NCBI RefSeq assembly: GCF_002812125.1
Contig: NZ_NPDQ01000003.1
Location: 124,001 to 188,000, forward strand
Origin: Leptospira brenneri
GTDB lineage: Bacteria; Spirochaetota; Leptospiria; Leptospirales; Leptospiraceae
Direction: 5' to 3'
DNA: 64,000 nucleotides
Shown: one piece after another, positions 38,101 to 47,237 of the stretch
Numbering within the stretch: the first letter of the stretch is position 1
How the letters are laid out: each line of letters begins with the position of its first letter
Program-made: the position numbers and the translations under genes
Notes under the pieces: generated by a model
Told to the model about the DNA's origin: nothing
What the model saw: only the letters and a program-made list of their open reading frames with translations
The model's database searches: none

Positions 38101-38489
38101 TTTTTATTTAAAGTTTGTAAGGCAAAGTAAGAAGCAAAAAAACTGGGAAGTATCGATAAAATTGTTACCGATTTATGGTAAGTGACTTTTGTACATAGAT
38201 CAAAAGACATCATTCCAATGAAGTGCATGGACCAAACAGCTCCACCCATCGACAAACTGGAAGTAAAAAGAATGGCCAACCTAGAATATTGATTCTCAAC
38301 GTTTGAAAAACGACTGAGCATATACAAAGATATCCAAGAGGCAAAAATAGAAATAAATATGGAAAGAGTTACCAACCAATAATTATAACTGCCTTCGACA
38401 AAAATCAAATGATCAGATTCAAAAATGAAAAAATGGTTTAGAAAATCGATACCCATAGATAGTTTCCAGTCACTACTTTCTCCTATCAT
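35103..38489 (-). CDS. MHYT-domain hybrid sensor histidine kinase
   Basis: 1128 residues. Seven N-terminal TM helices contain three MHYT-type motifs (MHFIGM, MHYMGM, MHYTGM; about residues 60-225), thought to bind a metal and sense a diatomic gas. Two PAS domains follow (about 280-400 and 405-530), then HisKA (FLANMSHEIRTPMNAIIG), HATPase (NLIGNAIKFT, GTGLGTTISKQL), a receiver (LVLMDIQMPEMDG) and a C-terminal Hpt module (FIHKLKGVSSNLG). Phosphate can thus be relayed His-Asp-His to a separate receiver, most simply the HD-GYP regulator coupled to it. Confidence 0.95.
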   Translation of the reverse strand: MIGESSDWKLSMGIDFLNHFFIFESDHLIFVEGSYNYWLVTLSIFISIFASWISLYMLSRFSNVENQYSRLAILFTSSLSMGGAVWSMHFIGMMSFDLCTKVTYHKSVTILSILPSFFASYFALQTLNKKRISRRELISVGTLVGAGIGFMHYMGMAAMEMRPRLMYDPYLFLVSLFVAISLAILSILIQFRLKNSNLKISTFYLTLISGVVMGSAISGMHYTGMAAARFVLDPGEILDTSYSDQLFMVALIGFGSFFVIGSAVVTIAFISYKDLFQNLLRSESRLRAIIETAADAIVMINTKGIIQEFNITAEKMFGWKAGEIIGKNVSILMPNPYQDEHNDYLSNYLKTGEAKIIGVGREAIAIRKDGVTFPIRLAIGHTKLPQDDIFVGFISDISERIKIEKALKDNEEQMRSFIQNIPGVVYRCLVDEYWTTVFMSDSILSLAGYSASDFLEPNRKLTYSELIHPDDRAHVSNIIQNAIATSDTFVLNYRIIQKSGDIRWVLEYGGLVLDENKNVKFLDGVILDNTDRKMIEEALIESKEKAEMAAITKTTFLANMSHEIRTPMNAIIGFTEVLLSGDLIGNQKNHLETVKQSAKSLLRLLNDVLNSAKLDRGAVELEIIDFSLISLVDQVCSTMGIEAKRKGLEFQYEIDKSLDEYYRGDSLRIRQILTNLIGNAIKFTKDGFIRLSITSKDGNILFHIKDTGIGIAKDRMDKIFDPFTQADVSMSRRFGGTGLGTTISKQLVELMKGKIWVESELGFGTEFFVSLPLPKGKPILEINEKIQIDLPNLNVLIVDDVKQNVELIQLLMASNGHQVEIARNGLEALSLFKLKQFDLVLMDIQMPEMDGLEATRQIRKLEETNSKHTPIIALSASVFEEDKQSAKEAGMDGFVSKPIDIQDLFFEIKKLIYGNTEKLRKQIGNSSKEENFQIKRGISVFGSKEKYSSMLNGFYTDFADEVENRFNEFGNTSQDNEFIHKLKGVSSNLGIQDISIICQQLEEKSQSVRLDKNDWQLLKETFENSHLKFKEEFKTELVSKSLEPVPSKILSTEDKNIIFTLVDSLTHSFSRGSVDQTDWKKLNEILAGTNYSKNLTEIETFIFQFEFEKTIQKLKNLTVQISGDSGGN

Positions 38490-38852
38490 TTACTTAGAGA
38501 CAATCTGGATAGTCACATTTTAGATTAGTTCTAATTTATAATTCGCTATTTTCGTACATACACTAATTGGTCACACATTTGTAGCAAATATTATGGACCA
38601 AAAGCTCATAAAATACAAATGAAGATTCCCGTGCTTTATTTTAGAGAAAAACAAACGAACTCATTAACATATAAATCCAAAAAATGCATAAATCCATTCG
38701 GTCGATACATCAACACAAGAAAGGATACGAATGAAATCCGAATCAAAAATCGAATCTCTTAAAAATTAGAATCAATACCGGAATCATTCAATCCAAACTC
38801 CCTTGTATTGCATTAAATTAGTTGGTAACGATTAAAACAAAAAGGATTCGTA
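38490..38852. other. 363-base AT-rich intergenic region
   Basis: The divergent gap between the hybrid kinase and an SDR gene. I see no credible ORF, tRNA or strong hairpin. It must hold both promoters; a TTGCAT (38808-38813) with ATTAAA 17 bases later is a weak candidate for the SDR gene, which has AAGGA before its ATG. Confidence 0.4.
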
Positions 38853-39692
38853 ATGCTAAACTCATCTGAATATATACTAGTCACTGGATCAGGCTCTGGA
38901 ATCGGTTACGCTCTCTCAGAACATTTAATTAAAGAAAATTACAAAGTCATTGGAACAGTGATTCATAAAGAAGAGGCAACTCAAACCAAAGAGAAACTAG
39001 GTATTTCCTTCCATCCAATCATACTGGATATAAGAGATGAAAATAGCGTATTAAAATCCGTAAAATCAGTGAAAGAAATTCTAAATGATGAACCATTGAA
39101 AGCAGTGATAAACGTTGCTGGAATCGTTTCGAATGGCCCATTATGCGATTTAGAATCTAATGAGTTTAGTAATTTGTTACAAGTAAATGTTGTCGGATTA
39201 CACAATGTTTCTCGAGCCTTTCTTCCGTATCTAATCAAAGCAAAAAAACCTCGGATCATCAACATTAGTTCTACTGCCGGTCAACGTACGCTTCCTTTTA
39301 ACGGTGCTTATTCCTCTAGTAAATTTGCAGTGGAGGCTTTATCTTCAGTGATGAGAATGGAATACCACTGTTTGGGAATCAAAGTGGTTGTAGTCGCTCC
39401 ATCGATGATACGGACTCCTATGTCAGCCAAAATTCAAAACGATTTAAAAAAATCATCTTCTATGAGTGTCTATCAAAAACCATTACAGATTTTTTTACAA
39501 AAAGCTGAGTTGTCCTTTCAAAATGGTCCGCCAATGGACTCAGTAATTCAGAAAATCATTTTAGCTTTAACAAAGAAAAATCCAAAACCAAGGTATGTAA
39601 TCTATCAAAGTTGGTTTAGAGATTATCTTTTAACTAAAATACTTCCAGTCAAAACCAGAGAATCTTTAGTGAGAAAGGCCTTAGGATTATAA
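38853..39692 (+). CDS. Short-chain dehydrogenase/reductase
   Basis: 279 residues. Cofactor motif VTGSGSGIGYALSEHL (about 11-26), NVAG in place of NNAG (about 91), catalytic Ser in INISSTAG and YSSSKFAVEAL (about 152-162). The GTVIHKEE after strand 2 lacks the usual Asp, so NADPH may be preferred. The closest general type is the retinol dehydrogenase/ketoreductase-like classical SDR. The substrate is unknown. Strong ribosome-binding site AAGGA. A second, different SDR follows after 169 bases. Confidence 0.88.
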   Translation: MLNSSEYILVTGSGSGIGYALSEHLIKENYKVIGTVIHKEEATQTKEKLGISFHPIILDIRDENSVLKSVKSVKEILNDEPLKAVINVAGIVSNGPLCDLESNEFSNLLQVNVVGLHNVSRAFLPYLIKAKKPRIINISSTAGQRTLPFNGAYSSSKFAVEALSSVMRMEYHCLGIKVVVVAPSMIRTPMSAKIQNDLKKSSSMSVYQKPLQIFLQKAELSFQNGPPMDSVIQKIILALTKKNPKPRYVIYQSWFRDYLLTKILPVKTRESLVRKALGL

Positions 39693-39748
39693 AATAGAAC
39701 ACTTCAATCCTACACAAACTTACCGAAAACTTTGCACCAAGAAGAAGT

Positions 39749-39790
39749 AGACTAATTAGTCTCCAATTATGGAAAACCGATCAGTCTACT
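39749..39790. promoter_or_regulatory. TetR-type operator pair upstream of an SDR gene
   Basis: AGACTAATTAGTCT (39749-39762) is a perfect 14-base palindrome. A related imperfect copy AAACCGATCAGTCT (39774-39787) lies 25 bases away centre to centre. Outer AGTAGACT/AGTCTACT arms also pair (39746-39753, 39783-39790). A consensus TATAAT follows at 39800-39805, with the second site over its expected -35. No regulator gene is adjacent. Confidence 0.5.
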
Positions 39791-39861
39791 CAATTGCCAT
39801 ATAATTATATTCCTTAAGGTTTTTTGTTGCAATTTTTTCTTTCAATCCAAATGTTTTTGAA

Positions 39862-40614
39862 ATGGAAAAACAACTCCTAAATAAAAGCGCAATTGTCACT
39901 GGTGGAGCACTTGGAATCGGAAAAGAAACATCCCTTTTACTCGCAAAAAAAGGTGCTCATGTCATTGTATCAGACATCAATGTAACAGAAGGTCATGCCA
40001 CTGTAAAAGAAATAGAATCTTTAGGAGGATCTTCTGAATTTATCAAATGTGATGTTACCATAGAAGAAGAAATCATTACTCTAGTCGAGACCTTCAAATC
40101 AAGGAACTCACGTTTGGATATTATGGTAAACAATGCCGGTATTGCGAACAAACCGACATTTATGCATAAGGTGACAACTGAAGTTTGGAACCGTCTGATT
40201 CTAATGGACTTAACAAGCGTATTCTGGTGCCAAAAATATGCCACCAAAGCCATGCTTGCTGATCGTTTAGGCGGATCTATCATCAATGTTGCATCCATTG
40301 CTGGACTTGGTGCCTCACCTTCTCTTGGGCCCTACTGCGTAGCAAAAGCGGGAGTTGTCGAACTCACAACAACAGGTGCCTTAGAAGTAGCACGGTTTGG
40401 AGTCAGGATCAATGCGGTTTGCCCCGGTTGGACAGAAACTGCTATTTTAGATGTGGCAGGAGAACGAGGAAAAGAAGCCATGGAAAAAAACATTCCTATG
40501 GGAAGGCTTGGCAAACCATCGGAAGTCGCAAACCTCATTGCCTTTTTAGCCTCAGAGGAATCTAGTTTTATCACGGGTTCGGTCTACCGGGTGGATGGGG
40601 GAACCAGAAGTTAG
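39862..40614 (+). CDS. Short-chain dehydrogenase/reductase (FabG-like)
   Basis: 250 residues, the classical FabG length. TGGALGIGKETSLLL (about 11-25), Asp after strand 2 (VSDINV, favouring NAD), NNAGIA (about 90), Ser in INVASIAGLG, YCVAKAGVVEL (about 155-165), and the C-terminal FITGSVYRVDGGTRS. It probably acts on a hydroxyacyl or cyclic alcohol; the family alone does not decide. No clear Shine-Dalgarno precedes the ATG, although TATAAT lies about 57 bases upstream. Palindromic operators lie further upstream. Confidence 0.9.
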   Translation: MEKQLLNKSAIVTGGALGIGKETSLLLAKKGAHVIVSDINVTEGHATVKEIESLGGSSEFIKCDVTIEEEIITLVETFKSRNSRLDIMVNNAGIANKPTFMHKVTTEVWNRLILMDLTSVFWCQKYATKAMLADRLGGSIINVASIAGLGASPSLGPYCVAKAGVVELTTTGALEVARFGVRINAVCPGWTETAILDVAGERGKEAMEKNIPMGRLGKPSEVANLIAFLASEESSFITGSVYRVDGGTRS

Positions 40615-40815
40615 AGGAGTATTGGGTTTGTTTTTTGTGATCTAGCAACTGGTAGGAAAGTCTGACTCTTTTTTCAAATTGATGGTTGGCTAGGTCTAAT
40701 CTCCAGACGATGCACCAAATGAAATCCTAGATCGAAAGTAAATTTGGTTTAGGCGAGATCAATATACCAACAGAAAACATCATTTCGAGAAAGAACTTTA
40801 AAAAGAGCTAACACT

Positions 40816-41751
40816 ATGCAAACAATACTGGGTTCCAACGGACAAATTGCAGAAGAACTAACAAAAGAACTAAAAAGAAATTATACCTCAGAGATTCGTC
40901 TTGTGAGCAGAAATCCCAAGAAGGTTCATGATACAGATTTCCTTTTTCCTGCTGATTTACTGGGCAAAGAACAAACGGATTCTGCAGTGAAAGGAAGCAC
41001 AATCGCTTATCTGACGGTTGGTTTGCCAATGGATACAACATTATGGATCAAACAATTTCCGATCATGATGCGAAATGTCATCGAAGCTTGCAAAAAACAC
41101 AAAACCAAACTGGTATTCTTTGATAATACTTATATGTACCCGCAAAATGACGAGCCACTCACGGAGGAAACGGCCTTTGCCCCAGTTGGCCCCAAAGGAA
41201 AAGTAAGAGCCGAAATTACCTCCATGCTTTTGGAAGAAATGAAAACAAAAAAAATAGAAGCCGTGATTTGTAGAGCCCCAGAATTTTACGGACCAGGAAA
41301 AACACAAAGTATCACCAATTCCATGATCTTTGGAAATATAGAAAAAGATAAAAACTTGAAGGTGTTCCTAAAGGATGATACTTTACGAACCTTAATCTGG
41401 ACACCTGATGCCAGTAAGGCTATGGCGCTTATAGGAAACAGTCCAGACACATACAACGAGACCTGGCATCTACCTTGCGATGACAATAGACTCACTTACA
41501 AAGAATTCATTAGTCTGGCATCCGAAGTTTACGAAAAAGAACTTCCCTATTCTGTTCTTCCCAAATTTATTTTGAAACTAGGATCTCTCTTTAACAAACA
41601 ACTAAAAGAAGTGCAAGAATTACTTCCTAGGTATGAACATCATAACCTATTTATTTCTACTAAATTCAAAACTAGATTTCCGAATTTCCCTGTAACATCG
41701 TATCGCCAAGGAATGGAAGAAATTAGAAAGGAAAATAGGACGGTAATTTAA
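40816..41751 (+). CDS. NAD-dependent epimerase/dehydratase-family protein
   Basis: 311 residues. The N-terminal Rossmann motif is degenerate (ILGSNGQIAEELTKEL in place of GxxGxxG). FFDNTYMYP supplies the Tyr, but the usual YxxxK Lys is displaced. Later RAPEFYGPG and LIWTPDASKAMALIG match the extended/atypical SDR pattern for NAD(P)-binding epimerases. It may be a sugar nucleotide epimerase-like or quinone-reductase-like protein; no neighbour narrows this down. It ends 56 bases before the convergent aldo-keto reductase. Confidence 0.85.
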   Translation: MQTILGSNGQIAEELTKELKRNYTSEIRLVSRNPKKVHDTDFLFPADLLGKEQTDSAVKGSTIAYLTVGLPMDTTLWIKQFPIMMRNVIEACKKHKTKLVFFDNTYMYPQNDEPLTEETAFAPVGPKGKVRAEITSMLLEEMKTKKIEAVICRAPEFYGPGKTQSITNSMIFGNIEKDKNLKVFLKDDTLRTLIWTPDASKAMALIGNSPDTYNETWHLPCDDNRLTYKEFISLASEVYEKELPYSVLPKFILKLGSLFNKQLKEVQELLPRYEHHNLFISTKFKTRFPNFPVTSYRQGMEEIRKENRTVI

Positions 41752-41807
41752 ACGCCGCAAGATTCTTTCTATCCAGAAGGAAAGGATACTGGGACAATAC
41801 CACCTAA

Positions 41808-43196
<1,389 letters not shown>

Positions 43197-44057
43197 CTAT
43201 CGCATAATTTCGAATAAACGACCGAGTAAACTGTCTTGTGTTTGCATGGTTTTGGAATTGGCTTCGTAAGCACGGTTGACTTCAATCATATCTACCATCT
43301 CCGTCACAACAGATACGTTTGAGGCTTCCAAATAACCTTGTAACACTTGGGGAGCAAGAAGTTCAGGAAATGCAGTTGGTTCACCGGATTCAGGAGTGTC
43401 GGAATAAAACGAGTCTCCTTCTTTGTCGAGGTGGCGAGGATTTTCCACGGTTCTGATTTTTAATTTGTCGAGTAAAACCGGATCTTCGAATCGATTTTCG
43501 CTGAAGTTTGTTCCATCTTTGGGGGCGGTTCCGAGTTTTGCATTGATATAAATTTCACCGTTTTCTTTTACAAGAAAGTTTCCTTGGTTCACTTGGATGG
43601 GGCCCTTCTCTCCGAGAAGAGGAAATCCTTGTGGGGTCACAACAAATCCATTTTTATCCAAAACAAAACTTCCACTTCGTGTGAGGCGCTCCCCCCGGTT
43701 CGTTAGGACAGAAAAGAAGGCAGGTTTTTCCATTCCCGGTTGGTCTTGGACCATAAGATCAAATATATTATCCGTTTTTTTCACAGCACCTTGTTCAAAG
43801 CGAGTGTACACTTCGTTCACTTCGGCACCAAACCCTAGTTTCCCGACAACAGGGGAAGTATCAAAGGAACCCATTGGGGTTTTACCGATCCCATCTTCCG
43901 AATAACGATGGAGTAACATTTCAGGAAAGGTTTTGAAAACGGTAGTATCTTTTTTGAATGCGGTTTTATCCACATTGGCCAAATTGTTGGCAATCACATC
44001 CATTCTCACTTGTTGGGAAATCATCCCATTCGCGCCTGTATAGAGTCCTCGTAACAT
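43197..44057 (-). CDS. flgF: Flagellar basal-body rod protein FlgF-like
   Basis: 286 residues from the ATG with TAGGAA 5 bases upstream ([13 protein letters not shown]). The N-terminus has the rod/hook motif with [25 protein letters not shown], and the C-terminus [28 protein letters not shown], which form the coiled-coil rod core. A central domain with the [25 protein letters not shown] segment is typical of FlgF/FlgG. Because a clear FlgG is encoded elsewhere in the window, FlgF is the better call. It forms part of the proximal rod of the periplasmic flagellum. Single gene. Confidence 0.88.
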   Translation of the reverse strand: MLRGLYTGANGMISQQVRMDVIANNLANVDKTAFKKDTTVFKTFPEMLLHRYSEDGIGKTPMGSFDTSPVVGKLGFGAEVNEVYTRFEQGAVKKTDNIFDLMVQDQPGMEKPAFFSVLTNRGERLTRSGSFVLDKNGFVVTPQGFPLLGEKGPIQVNQGNFLVKENGEIYINAKLGTAPKDGTNFSENRFEDPVLLDKLKIRTVENPRHLDKEGDSFYSDTPESGEPTAFPELLAPQVLQGYLEASNVSVVTEMVDMIEVNRAYEANSKTMQTQDSLLGRLFEIMR

Positions 44058-44170
44058 AGCTTTCCTACCTATCATATCCTTTCGACCAGATCTCCAGATT
44101 CCCTAAGAGAAAATGCGACATAGTCAAAAAAGAGTTGAAGTTTTCACGAAAATGACTAGAAAAGAAGGAC

Positions 44171-44539
44171 ATGAAGTTATCCATCGGAAACCTACCCCAG
44201 TCATTTACTGACGAAGCTCTAGAAAAACTTCTTTCCGCTCATGGCAAAGTGGAACACCTCCAAATCAAACGTGACAAAATCACCAAGGTATCCTTGGGAT
44301 ATGGAACGGCAGAAATGGCAGATGCAGATGCAAACAAAGCCATTGCGGCCTTAAATGGAAAAGAAATAGAAGGAAAAAAGTTAGTTCTTGTGAACCAAGA
44401 AGAACTAACCAAAGCCCAAAATGATGCTGCCAAGAAAAAAGGAAGCCCTGCGGTTGCTAAACCTACCTTTGGAAGAAACCAAACTTCTGGTGGTGGCAAT
44501 ACAGGTGTGCAAAGGAGAGGCGGTTCTCGCGGGTCTTAG
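44171..44539 (+). CDS. RRM-type RNA-binding protein
   Basis: 122 residues. One RRM (1-77): RNP2 KLSIGNLP at the start, RNP1-like SLGYGTAEMA (a degenerate form with fewer aromatics), and IAALNGKEIEGKKLVLV. The tail is Gly/Arg/Ser-rich (RNQTSGGGNTGVQRRGG), a typical flexible RNA-contact segment. AAGGAC precedes the ATG. Its stop codon is followed directly by the ATG of the ATP-grasp gene, making it the first of five tightly packed genes. The link between an RNA-binding protein and the ligase/methyltransferases is unexplained. Confidence 0.9.
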   Translation: MKLSIGNLPQSFTDEALEKLLSAHGKVEHLQIKRDKITKVSLGYGTAEMADADANKAIAALNGKEIEGKKLVLVNQEELTKAQNDAAKKKGSPAVAKPTFGRNQTSGGGNTGVQRRGGSRGS

Positions 44540-45742
44540 ATGAAACAACTGACCGGCAGTTACCTCTCCATCGGTGCCGGAGAGAACCAAATCCCCCTCA
44601 TCCGAGCGGCCAAAGCCAGAGGACTCAAAGTCATTTCTGTGGATACAAATCCAGAAGCACCTGGACTTGTGGAATCTGACATTCGTATCTTAGAATCCAC
44701 TCACGAATACCGAAAAATCTTACATGCGATGAGTCGTGTTCCCCTTCCCTTCAAACTGATGGGAGTGGGATCTCGTTCTTATGGAAAAGCAGTTTATACC
44801 GTTTCCTATTTGGCGGAAAAATTAAAACTTCGAGGAAACCCTCGAGATACAGTGAATCTTTTTTTGGACAAAGAAAAGTTCAAAAACTCAGTGGGGAAAT
44901 TTGGAATTCCTCTTCCCTCTTCTCTGCAAGTAGGCTCTTCACCAAAGGCAAAAGAAAAAAAACAAGAATTAACATTTCCTGTAATCGCCAAACCAAAAGA
45001 AGGTTCTGGAAAAAAAGGGATTACGGTTCTAGAAACCGAAGCTGATTATAAAAAGTTTAGCCGCCTGAAAACGAGCGAAAGTTTCCTCTTGGAACCATTT
45101 ATCCCTGGAGACGAAGTTACAGTTCTTGGTTTTGTGATAGCCAGACGTTTCTATTTGATTTCTCTCACAGACAAAATTACCACAGGGAAACCAAACTTTA
45201 TCGAAGTGGCTCATGTGGCTCCTTCCAAACACATTGACCTCGCCGGGGAATTAAAGATGATCTGCCAAGCGGTAGTCACTGCTACAAAACTAAAAACAGG
45301 TCCTTTTGTTGCGGAATTCAAAATTACAAAAAATAAAGAATGCCTGCTTATTGAATCTGCGCCCGAAGTGGGTGGGGAATTTTTGGCAGATGTCCTCATC
45401 CCAGAACATTACGGTTATCAATATTTTAACGACCTACTCTCTGTTACCATTGGAGAAAAAACAAGACCGGAATTTTTAAAAAAACCAAAAGATGGGATCA
45501 CAAAATCTGCGTTAGTGTTTACTTTACCTTCAGACCGACAGAAAAAAATGGGAGAACCTGCCGTTTTTGAACCAAACACAGGAGAAACATTATTTTTTCA
45601 AAAACAGCTGGTTCCCACCGGGGCATCCTTAGAAAAATTAGAAGGAAATCACAAAAGAACCCAAGTGTTTGGAATCACAACCAAACTTTCCACCAACACG
45701 AAAGATTGGTTAGATTCACTTTTCACAAGAATCAATTCATGA
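44540..45742 (+). CDS. ATP-grasp ligase, carbamoyl-phosphate-synthase-like
   Basis: 400 residues. The N-terminal pre-ATP-grasp domain (1-110) begins LSIGAGENQIPLIRAAKARGLKVISVDTNPEAPG. The ATP-grasp core follows, with FPVIAKPKEGSGKKGITV (phosphate-binding loop, about 142-159), LLEPFIPGDEVTVLGFV and AEFKITKNKECLLIESAPEVGGEF, which supplies the metal-binding Glu residues. Such enzymes form carboxylate-amine or related bonds via an acyl phosphate. The acceptor is unknown. It overlaps the next methyltransferase gene by 4 bases (ATGA), so the products are made together. Confidence 0.88.
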   Translation: MKQLTGSYLSIGAGENQIPLIRAAKARGLKVISVDTNPEAPGLVESDIRILESTHEYRKILHAMSRVPLPFKLMGVGSRSYGKAVYTVSYLAEKLKLRGNPRDTVNLFLDKEKFKNSVGKFGIPLPSSLQVGSSPKAKEKKQELTFPVIAKPKEGSGKKGITVLETEADYKKFSRLKTSESFLLEPFIPGDEVTVLGFVIARRFYLISLTDKITTGKPNFIEVAHVAPSKHIDLAGELKMICQAVVTATKLKTGPFVAEFKITKNKECLLIESAPEVGGEFLADVLIPEHYGYQYFNDLLSVTIGEKTRPEFLKKPKDGITKSALVFTLPSDRQKKMGEPAVFEPNTGETLFFQKQLVPTGASLEKLEGNHKRTQVFGITTKLSTNTKDWLDSLFTRINS

Positions 45743-46347
45743 AAAATGTCTGGGACGAACACTATGAAAGGCCAAAATCAAAACTGGCCTTTCCAGATGA
45801 AAATTTAATTCGCCTCCTTTCTCGGGTACAACCAAACAATCGCAAGGCGCTCGACTTTGGTTGCGGTTCTGGAAGGCACTCCTACCTTTTACAAAACGAA
45901 GGTTATGAGGTCACAGCTTGTGATACCGCCAAAACTACAATTGATCACCTAAAAGAAGAACCTTCCTCCATTCACTTCCTACACACACCAGATACAAATC
46001 TTCCCTTTGCACCCAATGAATTTGGCCTTGTTGTGAGTTGGGGAGTGTTTCATTATAACAAAAGAGAAATTGCTAAAGAACTCCTTTCTTCTTTATATAC
46101 ATCTTTAAATGAAGGAGGTTTTCTTTTAGGTTCTATCCGAGCCGATGGAGACACACACCTAGGTCTTTCGCAAGGAAAAATGCAACTAAAAGACTTAAGC
46201 GGTGGTTATGCGGAGACCTATTCACTTGAAGACTTAAAAGATTTCCTTTCTATCTTTCGGGAAGTCTCGATTGGGTATTCCGAGAGAACCCCTCTTGGAA
46301 AATTAGATGAACGAATTTGCCACTGGTTTTTTCTCGCTGAAAAATAA
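45739..46347 (+). CDS. Class I SAM-dependent methyltransferase
   Basis: 202 residues from the ATG overlapping the ATP-grasp stop. The opening NVWDEHYERPKSKLAFPDENL resembles small methyltransferases linked to natural products or surface glycans. SAM motif I is LDFGCGSGRHSYLL (about 47-60), then EVTACD (motif II acidic residue), and LVVSWGVFHY near motif IV. The substrate is unknown. The next methyltransferase ATG shares a base with its TAA stop. Confidence 0.9.
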   Translation: MKNVWDEHYERPKSKLAFPDENLIRLLSRVQPNNRKALDFGCGSGRHSYLLQNEGYEVTACDTAKTTIDHLKEEPSSIHFLHTPDTNLPFAPNEFGLVVSWGVFHYNKREIAKELLSSLYTSLNEGGFLLGSIRADGDTHLGLSQGKMQLKDLSGGYAETYSLEDLKDFLSIFREVSIGYSERTPLGKLDERICHWFFLAEK

Positions 46348-47237
46348 TGAACTCATCCCTTTCTTTGCAAGAAGAATGCCCTCTTGACCAAACCTGTGAT
46401 TGGTTACCATTATATAAAACCACCGGAAAGTATTCTGGGTTATCCATAGTCGAATGTAAACATTGCAAACTCCAAGCTCTCTTTCCAAGACCAGACCAAA
46501 AGGAATTGTACTCCCAAGATTACTACGAAGGAAAGGCAGAATATACTTATATTGACGAAAGACAAAATAAAAAATTCGCATCGTATGTTTGGAAAGCAAG
46601 AATCCGCAATATAAAGAAGTTTGTTAGACAAGGGAATTTTTTAGACATCGGTTCCTCTTTTGGAGGTTTCCTAGAATCCGCAAGAGAAGAAGGATTCCAG
46701 GTTCAAGGGGTTGAGATTTCCGAATATGCCTCCCGTTATGCGAATGAATCAGGTATTCCCACATTTAATGGAAGTTTGATGGATGCAAAATTTCCAAACG
46801 ACCACTTTACCGTGATCACAATGGTGGAAGTGATTGAACATATTGAAAATCCAAAACTTTTTTTTGCGGAACTCACACGCATCTTAAAACCAGGAGGCCT
46901 TCTCCTTCTGCAGACAGCAAATTTTGATGGATGGCAAGCGAAAGAAGAAGGACCAAATTATCATTATTACATGCCGGGTCATGTCTTCTACTACACAGAT
47001 AAAATCTTAAAAAATATATTGACGAACATTGGATTTAGTCGTTTCGTATCGTACTTCGGAGTGGATTTTCCATTACTGGCGAAACTACAAAAATCAAGAG
47101 GTTCTTTCCAAAATTGGAAAGATTACCTCAAATGGTTTCGCATCTCGTATTACCATTGGAAATCAAAATGGAAACGAAATGGATTCCCCATCACGTCAAG
47201 TTATGTTTTATACGCTTTTAAAAAACAGGAACCCTAA
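46347..47237 (+). CDS. Class I SAM-dependent methyltransferase with N-terminal Cys motif
   Basis: 296 residues. The N-terminal 60 residues hold a CKHC motif (SIVECKHCKLQALFPRP) that may be half of a zinc knuckle, with upstream ECPLDQTC supplying more Cys. The methyltransferase core begins FLDIGSSFGGFLESAREEG (about 92-110), then VEIS, and VEVIEHIENPKLFFAELTRILKPGG, the usual post-motif III pattern. The HYYMPGHVFYYT segment follows. This domain order occurs in methyltransferases of sugar/O-antigen clusters. It is directly followed by the YihY-type gene with no intergenic base. Confidence 0.9.
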   Translation: MNSSLSLQEECPLDQTCDWLPLYKTTGKYSGLSIVECKHCKLQALFPRPDQKELYSQDYYEGKAEYTYIDERQNKKFASYVWKARIRNIKKFVRQGNFLDIGSSFGGFLESAREEGFQVQGVEISEYASRYANESGIPTFNGSLMDAKFPNDHFTVITMVEVIEHIENPKLFFAELTRILKPGGLLLLQTANFDGWQAKEEGPNYHYYMPGHVFYYTDKILKNILTNIGFSRFVSYFGVDFPLLAKLQKSRGSFQNWKDYLKWFRISYYHWKSKWKRNGFPITSSYVLYAFKKQEP

